Positions 24,578 through 33,380 of a stretch of DNA of 38,952 bases are shown here, one piece after another. Both the position numbers and the translations under genes were made by a program. Source of the DNA: Clostridiaceae bacterium (GTDB taxonomy: Bacteria > Bacillota > Clostridia > Acetivibrionales > DUMC01); assembly GCA_012840075.1 (NCBI GenBank), contig DUMC01000171.1, positions 1-38,952 of the forward strand, read 5' to 3'. Numbering within the stretch: position 1 is the first letter of the stretch; each line of letters opens with the position of its first letter. The notes beneath the pieces are model-generated. The model was not told the origin of the DNA. It saw nothing but the letters and a program-made list of their open reading frames with translations, and did not search any database.

Positions 24578-25269
24578 AACTGGCACTCCTTTTCTTTAAC
24601 TTCAGTGCATAACCGATACCCTTTGCCTTTGACTGTGATGAGCAAGCTTTCTCCACCTGCCGCAGTCAGCTTTTTTCGCAAATTTGCTATGTGAACACGG
24701 AGAACGGAAGAAAAAGGGTCAAAAAACTCGTCATACACATGCTCAACAATATCCTCGCTTGATACGACATCCGAATAACGGCTCGCCAAATATTCGAGAA
24801 TATCAAACTCTTTTGCCGAAAGAGATAGTTCAAAACCATCAACATAAGCTTTTCGCATATTAGGATCAACACGCACACGCCCGATCTTTATTTCGTTTCT
24901 CGTTCGTCCGTATGAGCGACGGATAACTGCTTGTATGCGTGCTTTGAGTTCTACAAAGTCAAAAGGTTTAATGATGTAATCATCCGCACCGCAGTTCAAA
25001 CCGCGTGCACGCTCTGCAACTGCGTGACGTGCAGTAATAATCAAAATAGGAGTCTGCAATTCCTGCTCCCGTAAGAAAGTCAAAACATCAAGCCCATCTT
25101 TGTCGGGCAATTTTAAATCGAGTAAAATGGCGTCATACCCATTTGCCAGCGCTTTTTCTTCTCCTTCAATCCCGGTATTCGCTACGTCAACAGTAAAACC
25201 TCTCTCTTCTAAACCTTGCTTCATAACAAAAGCAAGTTCTTTATCATCTTCAATAACCAATAAACGCAT
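24550..25269 (-). CDS. OmpR-family response regulator
   Basis: 239 residues from the ATG at 25269 (AGGGAG seven to nine bases before it); the open frame extends ten codons further without a ribosome site. The receiver domain (1-115) has an acidic pair in VIEDDKELA, phosphoacceptor Asp in AILLDLKLPDKDG, Thr in IITARH and Lys in IIKPFDFVEL. The winged-helix DNA-binding domain (about 130-225) contains LSAKEFDILEYLASRYSDVV and the typical RVHIANLRKKL recognition helix. Both domains look intact, whereas its cognate kinase is truncated. It probably controls its own operon through the repeat at 25364-25380. Confidence 0.93.
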   Translation of the reverse strand: MRLLVIEDDKELAFVMKQGLEERGFTVDVANTGIEGEEKALANGYDAILLDLKLPDKDGLDVLTFLREQELQTPILIITARHAVAERARGLNCGADDYIIKPFDFVELKARIQAVIRRSYGRTRNEIKIGRVRVDPNMRKAYVDGFELSLSAKEFDILEYLASRYSDVVSSEDIVEHVYDEFFDPFSSVLRVHIANLRKKLTAAGGESLLITVKGKGYRLCTEVKEKECQLCTEEELQD

Positions 25270-25324
25270 AATCGTCATCTCCCTAAATTGCTTTCCCACA
25301 ATTAATTAAACACTATTCCTTGAA

Positions 25325-25380
25325 ATTATAAAATACTATCCCTAAATAGCATACACTATTTATTGTTAATTTAATGTTAA
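25325..25380 (-). promoter_or_regulatory. Promoter and PhoP-like direct repeat for the response-regulator operon
   Basis: On the minus strand TTAACA-TTAAA-TTAACA lies at 25364-25380, a perfect 6-base direct repeat with 11-bp period. This matches the TTAACA-N5-TTAACA boxes bound by PhoP-type OmpR regulators in Bacilli. A TATAAT -10 is at 25325-25330, with a poor -35 (TATGCT, 25348-25353) 17 bases away, as expected of an activator-dependent promoter. The box sits just upstream of the -35. A further TTAACA in the opposite orientation is at 25391-25396. Confidence 0.6.
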
Positions 25381-25408
25381 ACTCAACGGGTTAACATTAC
25401 GTTATGTC

Positions 25409-25560
25409 TCATTTTACTTCCAACACATAAAATGCCGTATGATATTTTCCCCATAAACACCTTTGATCAACACATACAAAACCTTCATTTTCGTATATGT
25501 TCCTTACTTTATCGTATAAATTGTATTATCGCTCTAGTGATCTCCGAAGGTAATATAAAA
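25409..25560 (-). pseudogene. C-terminal remnant of a GNAT-type acetyltransferase
   Basis: Minus-strand frames between 25560 and 25409 read FYITFGDH, a TAG, SDNTIY, then after a frame change YDKVRNIYENEGFVCVDQRC and LWGKYHTAFYVLEVK with a TGA at 25409-25411. G-D-H-x-D-N-x-x-Y-x-K-V-R-x-x-Y-x-x-x-G-F is the end of a Clostridial GNAT subgroup in which a small protein carries T-G-D-H and K-V-R-x-F-Y motifs (from memory). An in-frame stop, a frameshift and the missing N-terminal half mark it as a remnant. Confidence 0.6.
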
Positions 25561-25584
25561 TGTACCCTATTTAGCGGGTACATT
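25559..25584 (-). terminator. Terminator-like hairpin
   Basis: AATGTACCC (25559-25567) and GGGTACATT (25576-25584) form a perfect 9-bp stem with an eight-base loop. On the minus strand it is followed by TTTATATTA, which suits a weak rho-independent terminator for transcripts leaving the glycoside hydrolase gene. It lies directly before the GNAT remnant. Confidence 0.6.
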
Positions 25585-25619
25585 AAATTATACCATATCT
25601 TTCACGCAAAAAGAATTAG

Positions 25620-25682
25620 AGCCTGGTTCTGTGTAGGTAAGGTGCTCCGCAGGAATAAAGCACCTAACTCCGCAACCAGGCT
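25620..25682. repeat. 63-base imperfect hairpin, GC-rich island
   Basis: Outer arms AGCCTGGTT (25620-25628) and AACCAGGCT (25674-25682) pair perfectly. An inner stem pairs GGTGCT with AGCACC around CCGCAGGAATAA. The element is far more GC-rich than its surroundings. Minus-strand reading is followed by CTAATTCTTTTTG, so it may act as part of the terminator for the glycoside hydrolase operon. A structured RNA or a mobile repeat are alternatives. Confidence 0.6.
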
Positions 25683-25816
25683 AAATGATATAATCCTATT
25701 AATATTTATATCTAAAATATTTATATCAAAATATCTTAATTATTTATATCAAAAAGTTCATTTACCCATTTACTTACTAAATATTTCTAAATTTTTACTA
25801 TTTTTTTATTTTACCC

Positions 25817-28800
25817 TCATTTAAAAATTATTCTTACTCCCTTTATACCAAAGGGCACTTGCAAATAAGAATCAGTCCATGCAGATGTATCCGGATACCT
25901 CTTAAAATACCAATCGGGAAAATGTTCCTTGGTTTCTTCACTGTATTCTCCTAGCCATGGATGATCTGGTGAACTATATCCGCTCCAACAATATCCAACC
26001 TCTCCAACCGGTCTGTGATATGGACCTAATAAGTTTCTAAGGGTATTTGTGAGTTTTATTTCAATTTGATTGGAACCAACCTTTAACATATTACTTATTT
26101 CAAGCTCCAAGGGATCCCAATATAAAGATCCGGCCGCCTGACCGTTTATACTAACAGATGCAAGACAGGCATCCAGCTTTTCTATTGATATATATGCTTT
26201 TTTGTCCTTTGGTACATAATCTAAAACTACTTCTTTCCGCAGAATTACTGTGCCTGCAAAGAAAGGATAACCGGATGATGTTAATTCGCTTTCTACCGTT
26301 TCCGAAGGCAGACCTATAGTAAATGCCTTATTATAGCGAATGCAGTTAGTATCAGTTGGCTCCTGGCTGCCATATACGCCAAAATCACCAACTAAATACA
26401 TTGCTTCCATCTCAACACCCTTTAGCTTCTGGAAAAGCGCTGATAAGGAAGAAATCGGTTTTTCCAACGGCTCGAAATACCTCGTTACTTCAACTATATT
26501 TTCTCCCTTTTTAAATACATTTGGTAATTGCACAAGTTTGAAACTCCTATCCATAAAATATCCTTTAATATCATTGGTATTTACATATTCACCATTTAGC
26601 GTAAGTTTTTGTTGTTCCGGATCTTCCAATGCCAGCATAACGTTTACAGGTGGTACATCTACATTAAATGGGAACCTTATAACTAATTCTCCCTTGTAAT
26701 TTTCACGGGTAAGCAAATGTTGCAGCCCCAATATAGTCAAAGGCTCCGAAAACCTTCCGTCCCGCATTTTGTATGAACAGTATTCAAGTAAAAATGCATT
26801 GTGATTTTCCGCAGATACTTTCCAACCATCTCCTAGTTCAATAACATATTTTGAAACATTTTTACCGATCCTATCTATAGTTTTATTTTTGTTATTTATG
26901 TTATTGACGAGATTTGCTCCATTTGCTTTTAAATATAATAGAATACTTCCGCCTTTTGCTAAGTAGATATTTACATAGGTATTTCCTTCAGCCTGTTCTA
27001 CTAATACTTGTTGATATGTTCCATCTAACGGATTAAGAACATATGCTTCGTAATTCCCTTTAAGTTTTATCCTGCCATCACGTGGACTCTCCTCATCACT
27101 GTTGAATATAAACATATACCTATCATGGCCGTCTTCGCGATAATTTACTTGGATGCTAGTACTTCCTTCTCCCGTATATTCATATTTTTTATCCTTATCG
27201 TTCACAAGCAATTGCCGCAATTCCTGATAGTCGTGAGCATATAAAGTTCCCTTAAGATTAAGCAGTCTATTTGCCACATTACCATCCGGTTTTCCATCAA
27301 CCATCTCCGGCAGCCTACCCATAATGATTAATTTACCACCCATTTGACTAAATTTTTCAAGTAGCTCAACGGTCTTTCTCCTTAACACGGGAAGGTTCGG
27401 TACAATAACGACACGATACTTCATGTGCCCTACCACAAATCTACCGGATTCATCCACGCTTCCGTACTCTTCTATGGTATCTTCATCACCCAGCTCAAAG
27501 TTAGCTTGCATTCCTATCAAGATTCGAAGCATGAAGTTAAAATCTTTATCCATATCTCCATAATAGTCTTTGCCTGCTACGCCATCTTCCCTAATACTTT
27601 TATACTCCATGTAAGCAGCTTCTATTGGATGAAGGTATAATATATCCGCTCCGGGCTTACCCTGGCTTATAAACCAGCTCACGCGTGCTTGGTAATCGTT
27701 GAGAACATGGTAACTGTCCCAATATGGTTGATAGTACGATATATGAGGAGGATAAGTCCTCTTACGACGACCTTTTAACGAATAGAATATGCCATGTATG
27801 CACCTGTGATTTATACCCAGTGAAGCAAAGTGGTCAAAAATATATTTCTGTTTCTTAAATGTAAGATTTTGACTGCTGACACCATACATTTCACAGAGTT
27901 TTTCCTGCTTTCCTGCCTGGTGAGAAGCACTGACACATTGAAGTGGTGTATTAAAGAAGCGATAATTATCTCCTTTTTTACCCATCATTTGTCCATGTTT
28001 CCAGTTGAGATCAGCCGTGAGAAAATCAATACCAGGTATATCAAAATATTTATATAGGGGCATGGCATTTCCGGTAAATGCAATCTGGGCAGCCAGCGTA
28101 TCTTCACCCATGAGATGCCCGCTAAAGAGTAAACCATTCTTGCGGCACCAGCTGGATACTTCGGTAAAATATGCTTCTTTCAAGAGTTGCAATATTGTCC
28201 TCCAATAATGATACCTTACACTTCTGTATTGTTCTACATCTTCAAATAGAAGATGTATATTCTCTAGTAAATTATAACCCCATGTTTTTTGAAAAACTTC
28301 CGGAAGTCTATCCGTCCATGGTAAGTCAGGTGGGCTAAAGTGAGGTTCATCAACCCATACTGATACAATTGTCTTCCCAAAATCATCTTTAAAATCACTC
28401 CACATATCCTCGTATGATGTTTTCATGTAATATTTCATTGCATCCGGATTTAGCATATCTAAAAAATAAATCTTTTTTACCACTATATAGGCTGTATCTT
28501 CGCTTTTATATAAGACCTCTTTCAAGAGCTTTTCTTTTTCGATTTCATTCGAGCGGACTTTTCTGACTGCAGTATGTGTATATTGATCCGGCAAACCTAA
28601 TACACCACCAGGCATATAGCCTGCCTGCAGAAATACCTTCATATCGTATTCCCTGGCTGTGTCCACTATCACTCGCATCTTATGCATAAAATCTTTACCG
28701 GGATAATCTGATGAAAGACCTACATATGTCCGTGCAATGAATGAGTAAAAACCTTGTTTTTTCATCTCGGAAATTTGTCTCTTTAGTTCATCATCTTCCA

Positions 28801-28876
28801 GCTGGTCATTGAGCATCCATAATTCAGTACCCCTGTGTATTGAAGCTGGATGTTTGAAATCTTCCAGGGAAAACAT
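25817..28876 (-). CDS. Large glycoside hydrolase with TIM-barrel and jelly-roll domains (GH106-like)
   Basis: 1019 residues, no signal peptide, so cytoplasmic. The N-terminal 400 residues look like a TIM barrel: TELWMLNDQLEDDELKRQIS, then MKKQGFYSFIARTYVGLSSD and VWVDEPHFSPPDLPWTDRLP with acidic residues at strand ends. A trimerisation/GATase-like region follows (about 480-570, VVIVPNLPVLRRKTVELLEK). The C-terminal half has beta-sandwich, GH2-like sugar-binding modules, including ISIEKLDACLASVSINGQAA and ISNMLKVGSNQIEIKLTNTL. This architecture resembles GH106 alpha-L-rhamnosidases and related uncharacterised hydrolases. It is the last gene of an LplBC-lipoprotein operon, so it should trim the imported oligosaccharide. 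Ribosome site AGAAGGAGATGAGAGT. Family call moderate, substrate unknown. Confidence 0.75.
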   Translation of the reverse strand: MFSLEDFKHPASIHRGTELWMLNDQLEDDELKRQISEMKKQGFYSFIARTYVGLSSDYPGKDFMHKMRVIVDTAREYDMKVFLQAGYMPGGVLGLPDQYTHTAVRKVRSNEIEKEKLLKEVLYKSEDTAYIVVKKIYFLDMLNPDAMKYYMKTSYEDMWSDFKDDFGKTIVSVWVDEPHFSPPDLPWTDRLPEVFQKTWGYNLLENIHLLFEDVEQYRSVRYHYWRTILQLLKEAYFTEVSSWCRKNGLLFSGHLMGEDTLAAQIAFTGNAMPLYKYFDIPGIDFLTADLNWKHGQMMGKKGDNYRFFNTPLQCVSASHQAGKQEKLCEMYGVSSQNLTFKKQKYIFDHFASLGINHRCIHGIFYSLKGRRKRTYPPHISYYQPYWDSYHVLNDYQARVSWFISQGKPGADILYLHPIEAAYMEYKSIREDGVAGKDYYGDMDKDFNFMLRILIGMQANFELGDEDTIEEYGSVDESGRFVVGHMKYRVVIVPNLPVLRRKTVELLEKFSQMGGKLIIMGRLPEMVDGKPDGNVANRLLNLKGTLYAHDYQELRQLLVNDKDKKYEYTGEGSTSIQVNYREDGHDRYMFIFNSDEESPRDGRIKLKGNYEAYVLNPLDGTYQQVLVEQAEGNTYVNIYLAKGGSILLYLKANGANLVNNINNKNKTIDRIGKNVSKYVIELGDGWKVSAENHNAFLLEYCSYKMRDGRFSEPLTILGLQHLLTRENYKGELVIRFPFNVDVPPVNVMLALEDPEQQKLTLNGEYVNTNDIKGYFMDRSFKLVQLPNVFKKGENIVEVTRYFEPLEKPISSLSALFQKLKGVEMEAMYLVGDFGVYGSQEPTDTNCIRYNKAFTIGLPSETVESELTSSGYPFFAGTVILRKEVVLDYVPKDKKAYISIEKLDACLASVSINGQAAGSLYWDPLELEISNMLKVGSNQIEIKLTNTLRNLLGPYHRPVGEVGYCWSGYSSPDHPWLGEYSEETKEHFPDWYFKRYPDTSAWTDSYLQVPFGIKGVRIIFK

Positions 28877-28970
28877 ACTCTCATCTCCTTCTATTAATCA
28901 TTTTATTTCTCAATCTTAAAATTTTACATATATAATGTATTGCAATTATTGTTGTTAAATAATATGGAAA

Positions 28971-28996
28971 CGAGAAACCATGGATTTGGTTCCTCG
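28971..28996 (-). terminator. Hairpin between the binding lipoprotein and the glycoside hydrolase
   Basis: CGAGAAACC (28971-28979) pairs with GGTTCCTCG (28988-28996), a 9-bp stem with one G.U pair and an eight-base loop. On the minus strand it is followed by TTTCCATATTATTTAAC. It may be a partial terminator or an RNA-stability element that keeps the abundant binding protein in excess over the downstream hydrolase, as is common in such operons. Confidence 0.5.
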
Positions 28997-29080
28997 CTCC
29001 TTTCTGTTTATATTTTTCTGCCTGGATTAAATTCTCTCGGTTTAAATTTTTAATGTTCTTTGTTATAACTTCCGTACCTC

Positions 29081-30745
29081 TCATTTAGCACTGCTGAACC
29101 TATCGTATGCTACCTGGTAAAGTTCCGTCAGTCTATCAACATTCATTTTCTTAAGATTTTCAACATATTCATCCCATTTGTCAATACTTATATCTCCTGT
29201 AATGAACCTGGCTTCCATCTGCCCAACGTACTTTTCAATATCAGTACTTAATGTAGCAACTTCTTCTTGTTCTTTAGCAGTAAATTTTACCATGGGGAAT
29301 GAATCTTTCATGTACGGTAAATAAGCTTTTGCTATTTGCTCTTCAAGGTTAACAACATGCGCCGCATTCAGCCCAAGTAAAAACTTCGATGACACTACTC
29401 CGGGAGTTGAGGTTCCGCAATTAGGTGTGAGGGTCCCCCTATACTCTTCCGAAGAAGCATATCCTTCCGGAATTATCTTTTCCCACATTTTTCTTTCTTC
29501 ATCTATATATTTCCACCCAAGGCCTTCAGGTCCCTGGTTCATAAATGCTCCGCCTTCTTCCGTAAAAAAGTAATCAACCCATCTGATTGATGCTTCAGCA
29601 TACTTATTCTTATCAGTAATTGCAAATTGTCCTGTATAAATTGGATAGGTACTAGGCCATATCTGTTCACTGTTTAAATCACTTGTAAGAGGAGGTATTG
29701 CCGTGTATTTTGGATAATTCTCCATTGTATCAACTATATAGCTGGCCAGGTTTGCAAAGGATCCAATTAAAGATTGATTACCTTTACTAACATATTGCTG
29801 TTGTGTTTGAGTAAAACTCTCAGGATCTAAAAGGCCTTCTTCATAAAGCTTGTTCATGAACATAATATATCGCTTATAAGGTTCACTTGTGGGTATAAAG
29901 AAAACTTTGCCGTCTTTGACATCAAAATTTATTCCTCTGTACATAACCCCATATGCTGCAAGTATTGCTCCCCGAGTCATACTTAATTGACTTTGGCTAA
30001 ATGACATTGGTATTTCATCAGCTTTACCATTTTGATTAGGATCTTTTTCTTTAAATGCTTTCAACATATTGTAGTAATCATCTATAGTTTTAGGTATTTC
30101 CATATTAAGGTTTCTTAACCACTCGTTATTCACCCATAGCTTTGTCGCTACAGTATCTCTAGGTGCCAAAGTGATATACGGCAATGTATACCAGTTTCCG
30201 TCAGGAGCAAGTGTCATTCCTTTATATACCGGATTCTGTTCAAAGTAAATTTTTATATTGGGAGCATATTTTTCTATCAGATCATTTAAATCAACAAATA
30301 TGCCTTGAGAGCCGTACGTTAATTCCTCATCTGCACTAATACTTGCGCCATAGAAAATATCCGGATAATCACCACTAGCTAGAAGAAGGTTTTTACGTTC
30401 AGCCAGTGAATCAGGAGATGCTAAATCAAAGGTAAATGAAATATTGGTCAGCTTCTCCATTTCTTTCCAAAAAGGCATTTCTTCCCAATCACCTTGTATT
30501 GGCGCCTTTACACTGAAAAGAGATAAAGTTATTTTTTCATTCACTATAGGAAATCCTACAGCATTAAAGTTTTCAGGTAAGTCAGAATCACCTGATGAAG
30601 TTTTATTTGTGTTGGCTTTCTCAACGTTTTGCGAATTAGTTGGAGTTGTAGTCTTTTCTCCGGTACCGGATTTACCTGCACATCCAATTAAAAGGCCTGC
30701 TATAATTACAAGACTCAAAATTAATGAAATAATTCTTTTCATCAT
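29081..30745 (-). CDS. LplA-type oligosaccharide-binding lipoprotein
   Basis: 554 residues, the large class of ABC sugar-binding proteins. The leader MMKRIISLILSLVIIAGLLI ends in the lipobox IGC, so Cys22 or so is lipidated and the protein faces outward. A Thr/Ser/Asn-rich linker follows. Motifs of the LplA family include WEEMPFWKEMEKLTNISFTF and SGDYPDIFYGASIS, then APDGNWYTLPYITLAPRDTV. It begins at ATGATG after AAGGAGGAG. It delivers glycans to the LplB and LplC permeases encoded upstream. The ATPase is not in this cluster; such systems usually share a general MsmX-type ATPase. Confidence 0.93.
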   Translation of the reverse strand: MMKRIISLILSLVIIAGLLIGCAGKSGTGEKTTTPTNSQNVEKANTNKTSSGDSDLPENFNAVGFPIVNEKITLSLFSVKAPIQGDWEEMPFWKEMEKLTNISFTFDLASPDSLAERKNLLLASGDYPDIFYGASISADEELTYGSQGIFVDLNDLIEKYAPNIKIYFEQNPVYKGMTLAPDGNWYTLPYITLAPRDTVATKLWVNNEWLRNLNMEIPKTIDDYYNMLKAFKEKDPNQNGKADEIPMSFSQSQLSMTRGAILAAYGVMYRGINFDVKDGKVFFIPTSEPYKRYIMFMNKLYEEGLLDPESFTQTQQQYVSKGNQSLIGSFANLASYIVDTMENYPKYTAIPPLTSDLNSEQIWPSTYPIYTGQFAITDKNKYAEASIRWVDYFFTEEGGAFMNQGPEGLGWKYIDEERKMWEKIIPEGYASSEEYRGTLTPNCGTSTPGVVSSKFLLGLNAAHVVNLEEQIAKAYLPYMKDSFPMVKFTAKEQEEVATLSTDIEKYVGQMEARFITGDISIDKWDEYVENLKKMNVDRLTELYQVAYDRFSSAK

Positions 30746-30856
30746 TTCTCCTCCTTACATAATAATTTTATTATACACAACGCATATGCGTTTGTGGTCT
30801 TAATAAGTTCAATCCCAAAAGTTAACCTGTGATTCTCAACAACTCTTTCAAAAGTT

Positions 30857-31747
30857 TCAACCTCTTATAGCTCCCAACATAATGCCTTTTGTGAAATACT
30901 TTTGGATGAATGGATATACAATCAAGACAGGCAAACTAGCCACGATGATTGTACAATATTTTATGGATTCAGCTAGCTTGGCTTGTTCAGCCATAGTTTC
31001 AACACTATCAGACGAAACGCTCGATGCCATATACTCATTTTGTAGCAATATGTTACGCAATATAAGCTGTAATGGTTTAAGATTTTTATCAGTTATGTAT
31101 ATAAGTGCGCTAAAGTATTGATTCCAGTGACCAACCCCGTAAAATAAAGCCATAACTGCTATTATAGGTTTGGATAAAGGAAGTACGATAGTGAAAAGCA
31201 TACGTGTATTACTAGATCCGTCTATTATTGCTGCTTCTTGCAATTCAACAGGTATGTTGTTCTGCATATAAGTCCTTGATACAATGAGATTATAAGTGCT
31301 TACTGCAGAAGGTAGCAACAAAGCCCAAAATGTATTAGTAAGGCCTAAATTTTTTACAACAAGATAAGTAGGAATCAAACCACCATTAAAAAACATTGTT
31401 ATCGTAAATAAAGTCATTATAAAATTTCTTCCTATCATATCCCTGCGCGATAATGCATATGCTGCGGGCATGGTGAACATTAAATTTATCATTGTTCCAA
31501 GTGTAGTGTAAAATACAGTATTGCGATAACCGCTCCATATCTCTTTATTAGCAAAAACTCTGGCATATCCTTTAAAATTAATTCCTTTTGGCCATAAGAT
31601 AACCTGCCCTGAGTTCACCATGACAGGATCGCTAAAAGAAGCAATAGCAACGAAATATAAAGGATAAAGCGTAATGATTAATACAATAGTTAAGATAACC
31701 AAATTAACAATATTAAAAATTTTATCTTGTATATTTTCCTTAATCAT
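30857..31747 (-). CDS. Sugar ABC transporter permease, LplC type
   Basis: 296 residues with about six membrane helices. The MalG-like ATPase-docking loop is ELQEAAIIDGSSNTRMLFTI. The N-terminus IKENIQDKIFNIVNLVILTI and the C-terminus KYFTKGIMLGAIRG are typical of LplC/YtcP. The ATG at 31747 follows AAGGAGAG. It starts 12 bases after the LplB permease and forms the heterodimeric channel with it. Confidence 0.95.
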   Translation of the reverse strand: MIKENIQDKIFNIVNLVILTIVLIITLYPLYFVAIASFSDPVMVNSGQVILWPKGINFKGYARVFANKEIWSGYRNTVFYTTLGTMINLMFTMPAAYALSRRDMIGRNFIMTLFTITMFFNGGLIPTYLVVKNLGLTNTFWALLLPSAVSTYNLIVSRTYMQNNIPVELQEAAIIDGSSNTRMLFTIVLPLSKPIIAVMALFYGVGHWNQYFSALIYITDKNLKPLQLILRNILLQNEYMASSVSSDSVETMAEQAKLAESIKYCTIIVASLPVLIVYPFIQKYFTKGIMLGAIRG

Positions 31748-31759
31748 TTCATACTCTCC

Positions 31760-32734
31760 TTACCAAAGGCTAGATTGCCCTAATTTCTTAGCAATTGAAT
31801 TTACCGTAACTAACAATATAAAATTAACAACCGAATTAAAAAGACCTACAGCTGTTGAAAAACTGTATTCGGCCTTCTGAAGTCCCACTTTATACACATA
31901 AGTAGAAATAACCTCACTAGTCTCAATATTCAAGTTGTTTTGAAGCAAATATACCTTTTCAAATCCAACTGATAGAATATTTCCACAATTTAAAATGAGC
32001 AGTATCACAATCATTGGAATTATACCGGGAAGATCAATATACCATATTTTCTGAACAGTAGTACAACCATCCACTCTTCCTGCTTCATATAACTGCGGAT
32101 CTATTGTTGACAAAGCTGCAAAATACATTACCGAATTCCAGCCTGCATTTTGCCATATGCCTGAAAAAACATATATCGTCGGGAATAAATTGGCTTTTTC
32201 CATGAAAGGTATCGGTTCAAAACCCATGGCTTTTATAAGATGATTTACAATACCCATAGATGGAGAAAGAAAGGAAATAATCATGCTTGCCATCACAACC
32301 ATTGAGATAAAATGAGGCGCATAAGTTACTGTTTGTATGAACTTCTTATAATGTTGATTTTTAACCTCGTTCAAAAGTAAAGCAAGAATAATTGGTACAG
32401 GAAAAGCAACAACCATAGAATAAATACTTATCCTTAATGTATTAGTCAGAATATTAGTAAAATAATACGAGTTGAAAAACCTATTGAAATGTTTAAATCC
32501 AACCCATGGGCTCCCAATTATACCTTTCGTTGCAATGAAGTCCTTGAACGCTATTTGTATTCCATACATGGGCACATAGTTAAATATAATGATAGTTAGA
32601 AGTGCAGGTAATACAAACAGGTATAGTTCGTAGTTCAATAATATTTTCTTTGAAATATTTCTAATATTTCTTTTATATGGAATATTTCTTTTATATGGGA
32701 TTTTTATTCTTTTGCCGATTTTTGTAACATTCAC
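31760..32734 (-). CDS. Sugar ABC transporter permease, LplB type
   Basis: 324 residues. A basic cytoplasmic lead precedes six membrane helices, and FNYVPMYGIQIAFKDF is the LplB marker. The docking loop EAGRVDGCTTVQKIWYIDLP fits the E-A-A-x3-G-x9-I-x-L-P motif. The start is a GTG at 32734 after AGGAGG. The lead contains an 18-base in-frame duplication (32663-32698), giving IPYKRN twice. First gene of the operon, divergent in function from, but same family as, the fragment at the left edge. Confidence 0.95.
   Translation of the reverse strand: MNVTKIGKRIKIPYKRNIPYKRNIRNISKKILLNYELYLFVLPALLTIIIFNYVPMYGIQIAFKDFIATKGIIGSPWVGFKHFNRFFNSYYFTNILTNTLRISIYSMVVAFPVPIILALLLNEVKNQHYKKFIQTVTYAPHFISMVVMASMIISFLSPSMGIVNHLIKAMGFEPIPFMEKANLFPTIYVFSGIWQNAGWNSVMYFAALSTIDPQLYEAGRVDGCTTVQKIWYIDLPGIIPMIVILLILNCGNILSVGFEKVYLLQNNLNIETSEVISTYVYKVGLQKAEYSFSTAVGLFNSVVNFILLVTVNSIAKKLGQSSLW
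32663..32698. repeat. Perfect 18-bp tandem duplication in the permease lead sequence
   Basis: AATATTTCTTTTATATGG occurs at 32663-32680 and again at 32681-32698. It keeps the frame and duplicates six residues of the basic N-terminus, so it is likely tolerated. Confidence 0.9.
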
Positions 32735-33380
32735 TATATTTTTCCTCCTTAAAGAAATATTAAAACTAATACTCTAAATTATACTATTTTTTATGTAAAT
32801 AGCCGGAGTTGGTTTAAATAAATTAAATAAACACGAGCAAAATTATTCCATTGTGCACTTATTGATTGTATTTTCGAAGTTTCAGGTTATATCTCTATTT
32901 TTTAGTTTTTGGATATTGCTGTTCTCGTTTATATCAATTTACCACTTTGACTTATATACTTCTAACTTATATGCTAATTTGGCTTATATTCATTTCATGT
33001 TCATGTATCACCAAGCCTTGAATTTATATATCCAAGCCTTGGATTTAGCTTTATTTTAAAACCGTGAAAAAATCATGTAAATATGTATTTCTTGTGGTCT
33101 GTTTAAGTTTCGGATATCAATTTTTCCATATCCTATTAATCTGTAAATAAACTCGTATAAGTAAAATTATTCAATTAATGCTAAACATCAGGGGAACTAA
33201 AGAAAACTCCATTTTTTCTGATTTAGTTCATACCTGCAGGAATGGGAATCATAATCCAATAAGGCGGAGTGATAATAGACAGGTATTTACCGGGATATTG
33301 ATTATGCAATTTCTGCATAGCAAAAAATACATATTAGTATAATACCAAACATTACTTCTGTAACATTATTTTCCTGAACA
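32735..33380. promoter_or_regulatory. Intergenic control region of the glycan operon, with a 21-bp-phased direct repeat
   Basis: This 646-base AT-rich spacer has no supported gene. At 33007-33026 and 33028-33047 a 20-base direct repeat occurs with 21-bp period and 17 identities; the shared core is CCAAGCCTTG followed by [AG]ATTTA. AraC-family proteins bind direct half-sites spaced about two helical turns, and the regulator gene lies immediately beyond. The operon start is about 275 bases downstream. Three CTTATAT repeats (32950-32985) lie between and could include the promoter. A small TATGCA/TGCATA hairpin near 33305-33320 may end the regulator transcript. Confidence 0.6.

Noticed and set aside
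25432-25824. 130-codon plus-strand ORF
   Set aside because: It crosses two hairpins and reads antisense through the GNAT remnant. Its composition is typical of AT-rich noncoding sequence.
28881-29084. 67-codon minus-strand ORF between the lipoprotein and the glycoside hydrolase
   Set aside because: It spans the hairpin at 28971-28996, has no recognisable domain and has no good ribosome site.
32820-33060. 68-codon plus-strand ORF (32853-33059)
   Set aside because: It overlaps the 21-bp-phased operator and consists of hydrophobic AT-rich codons without a ribosome site.
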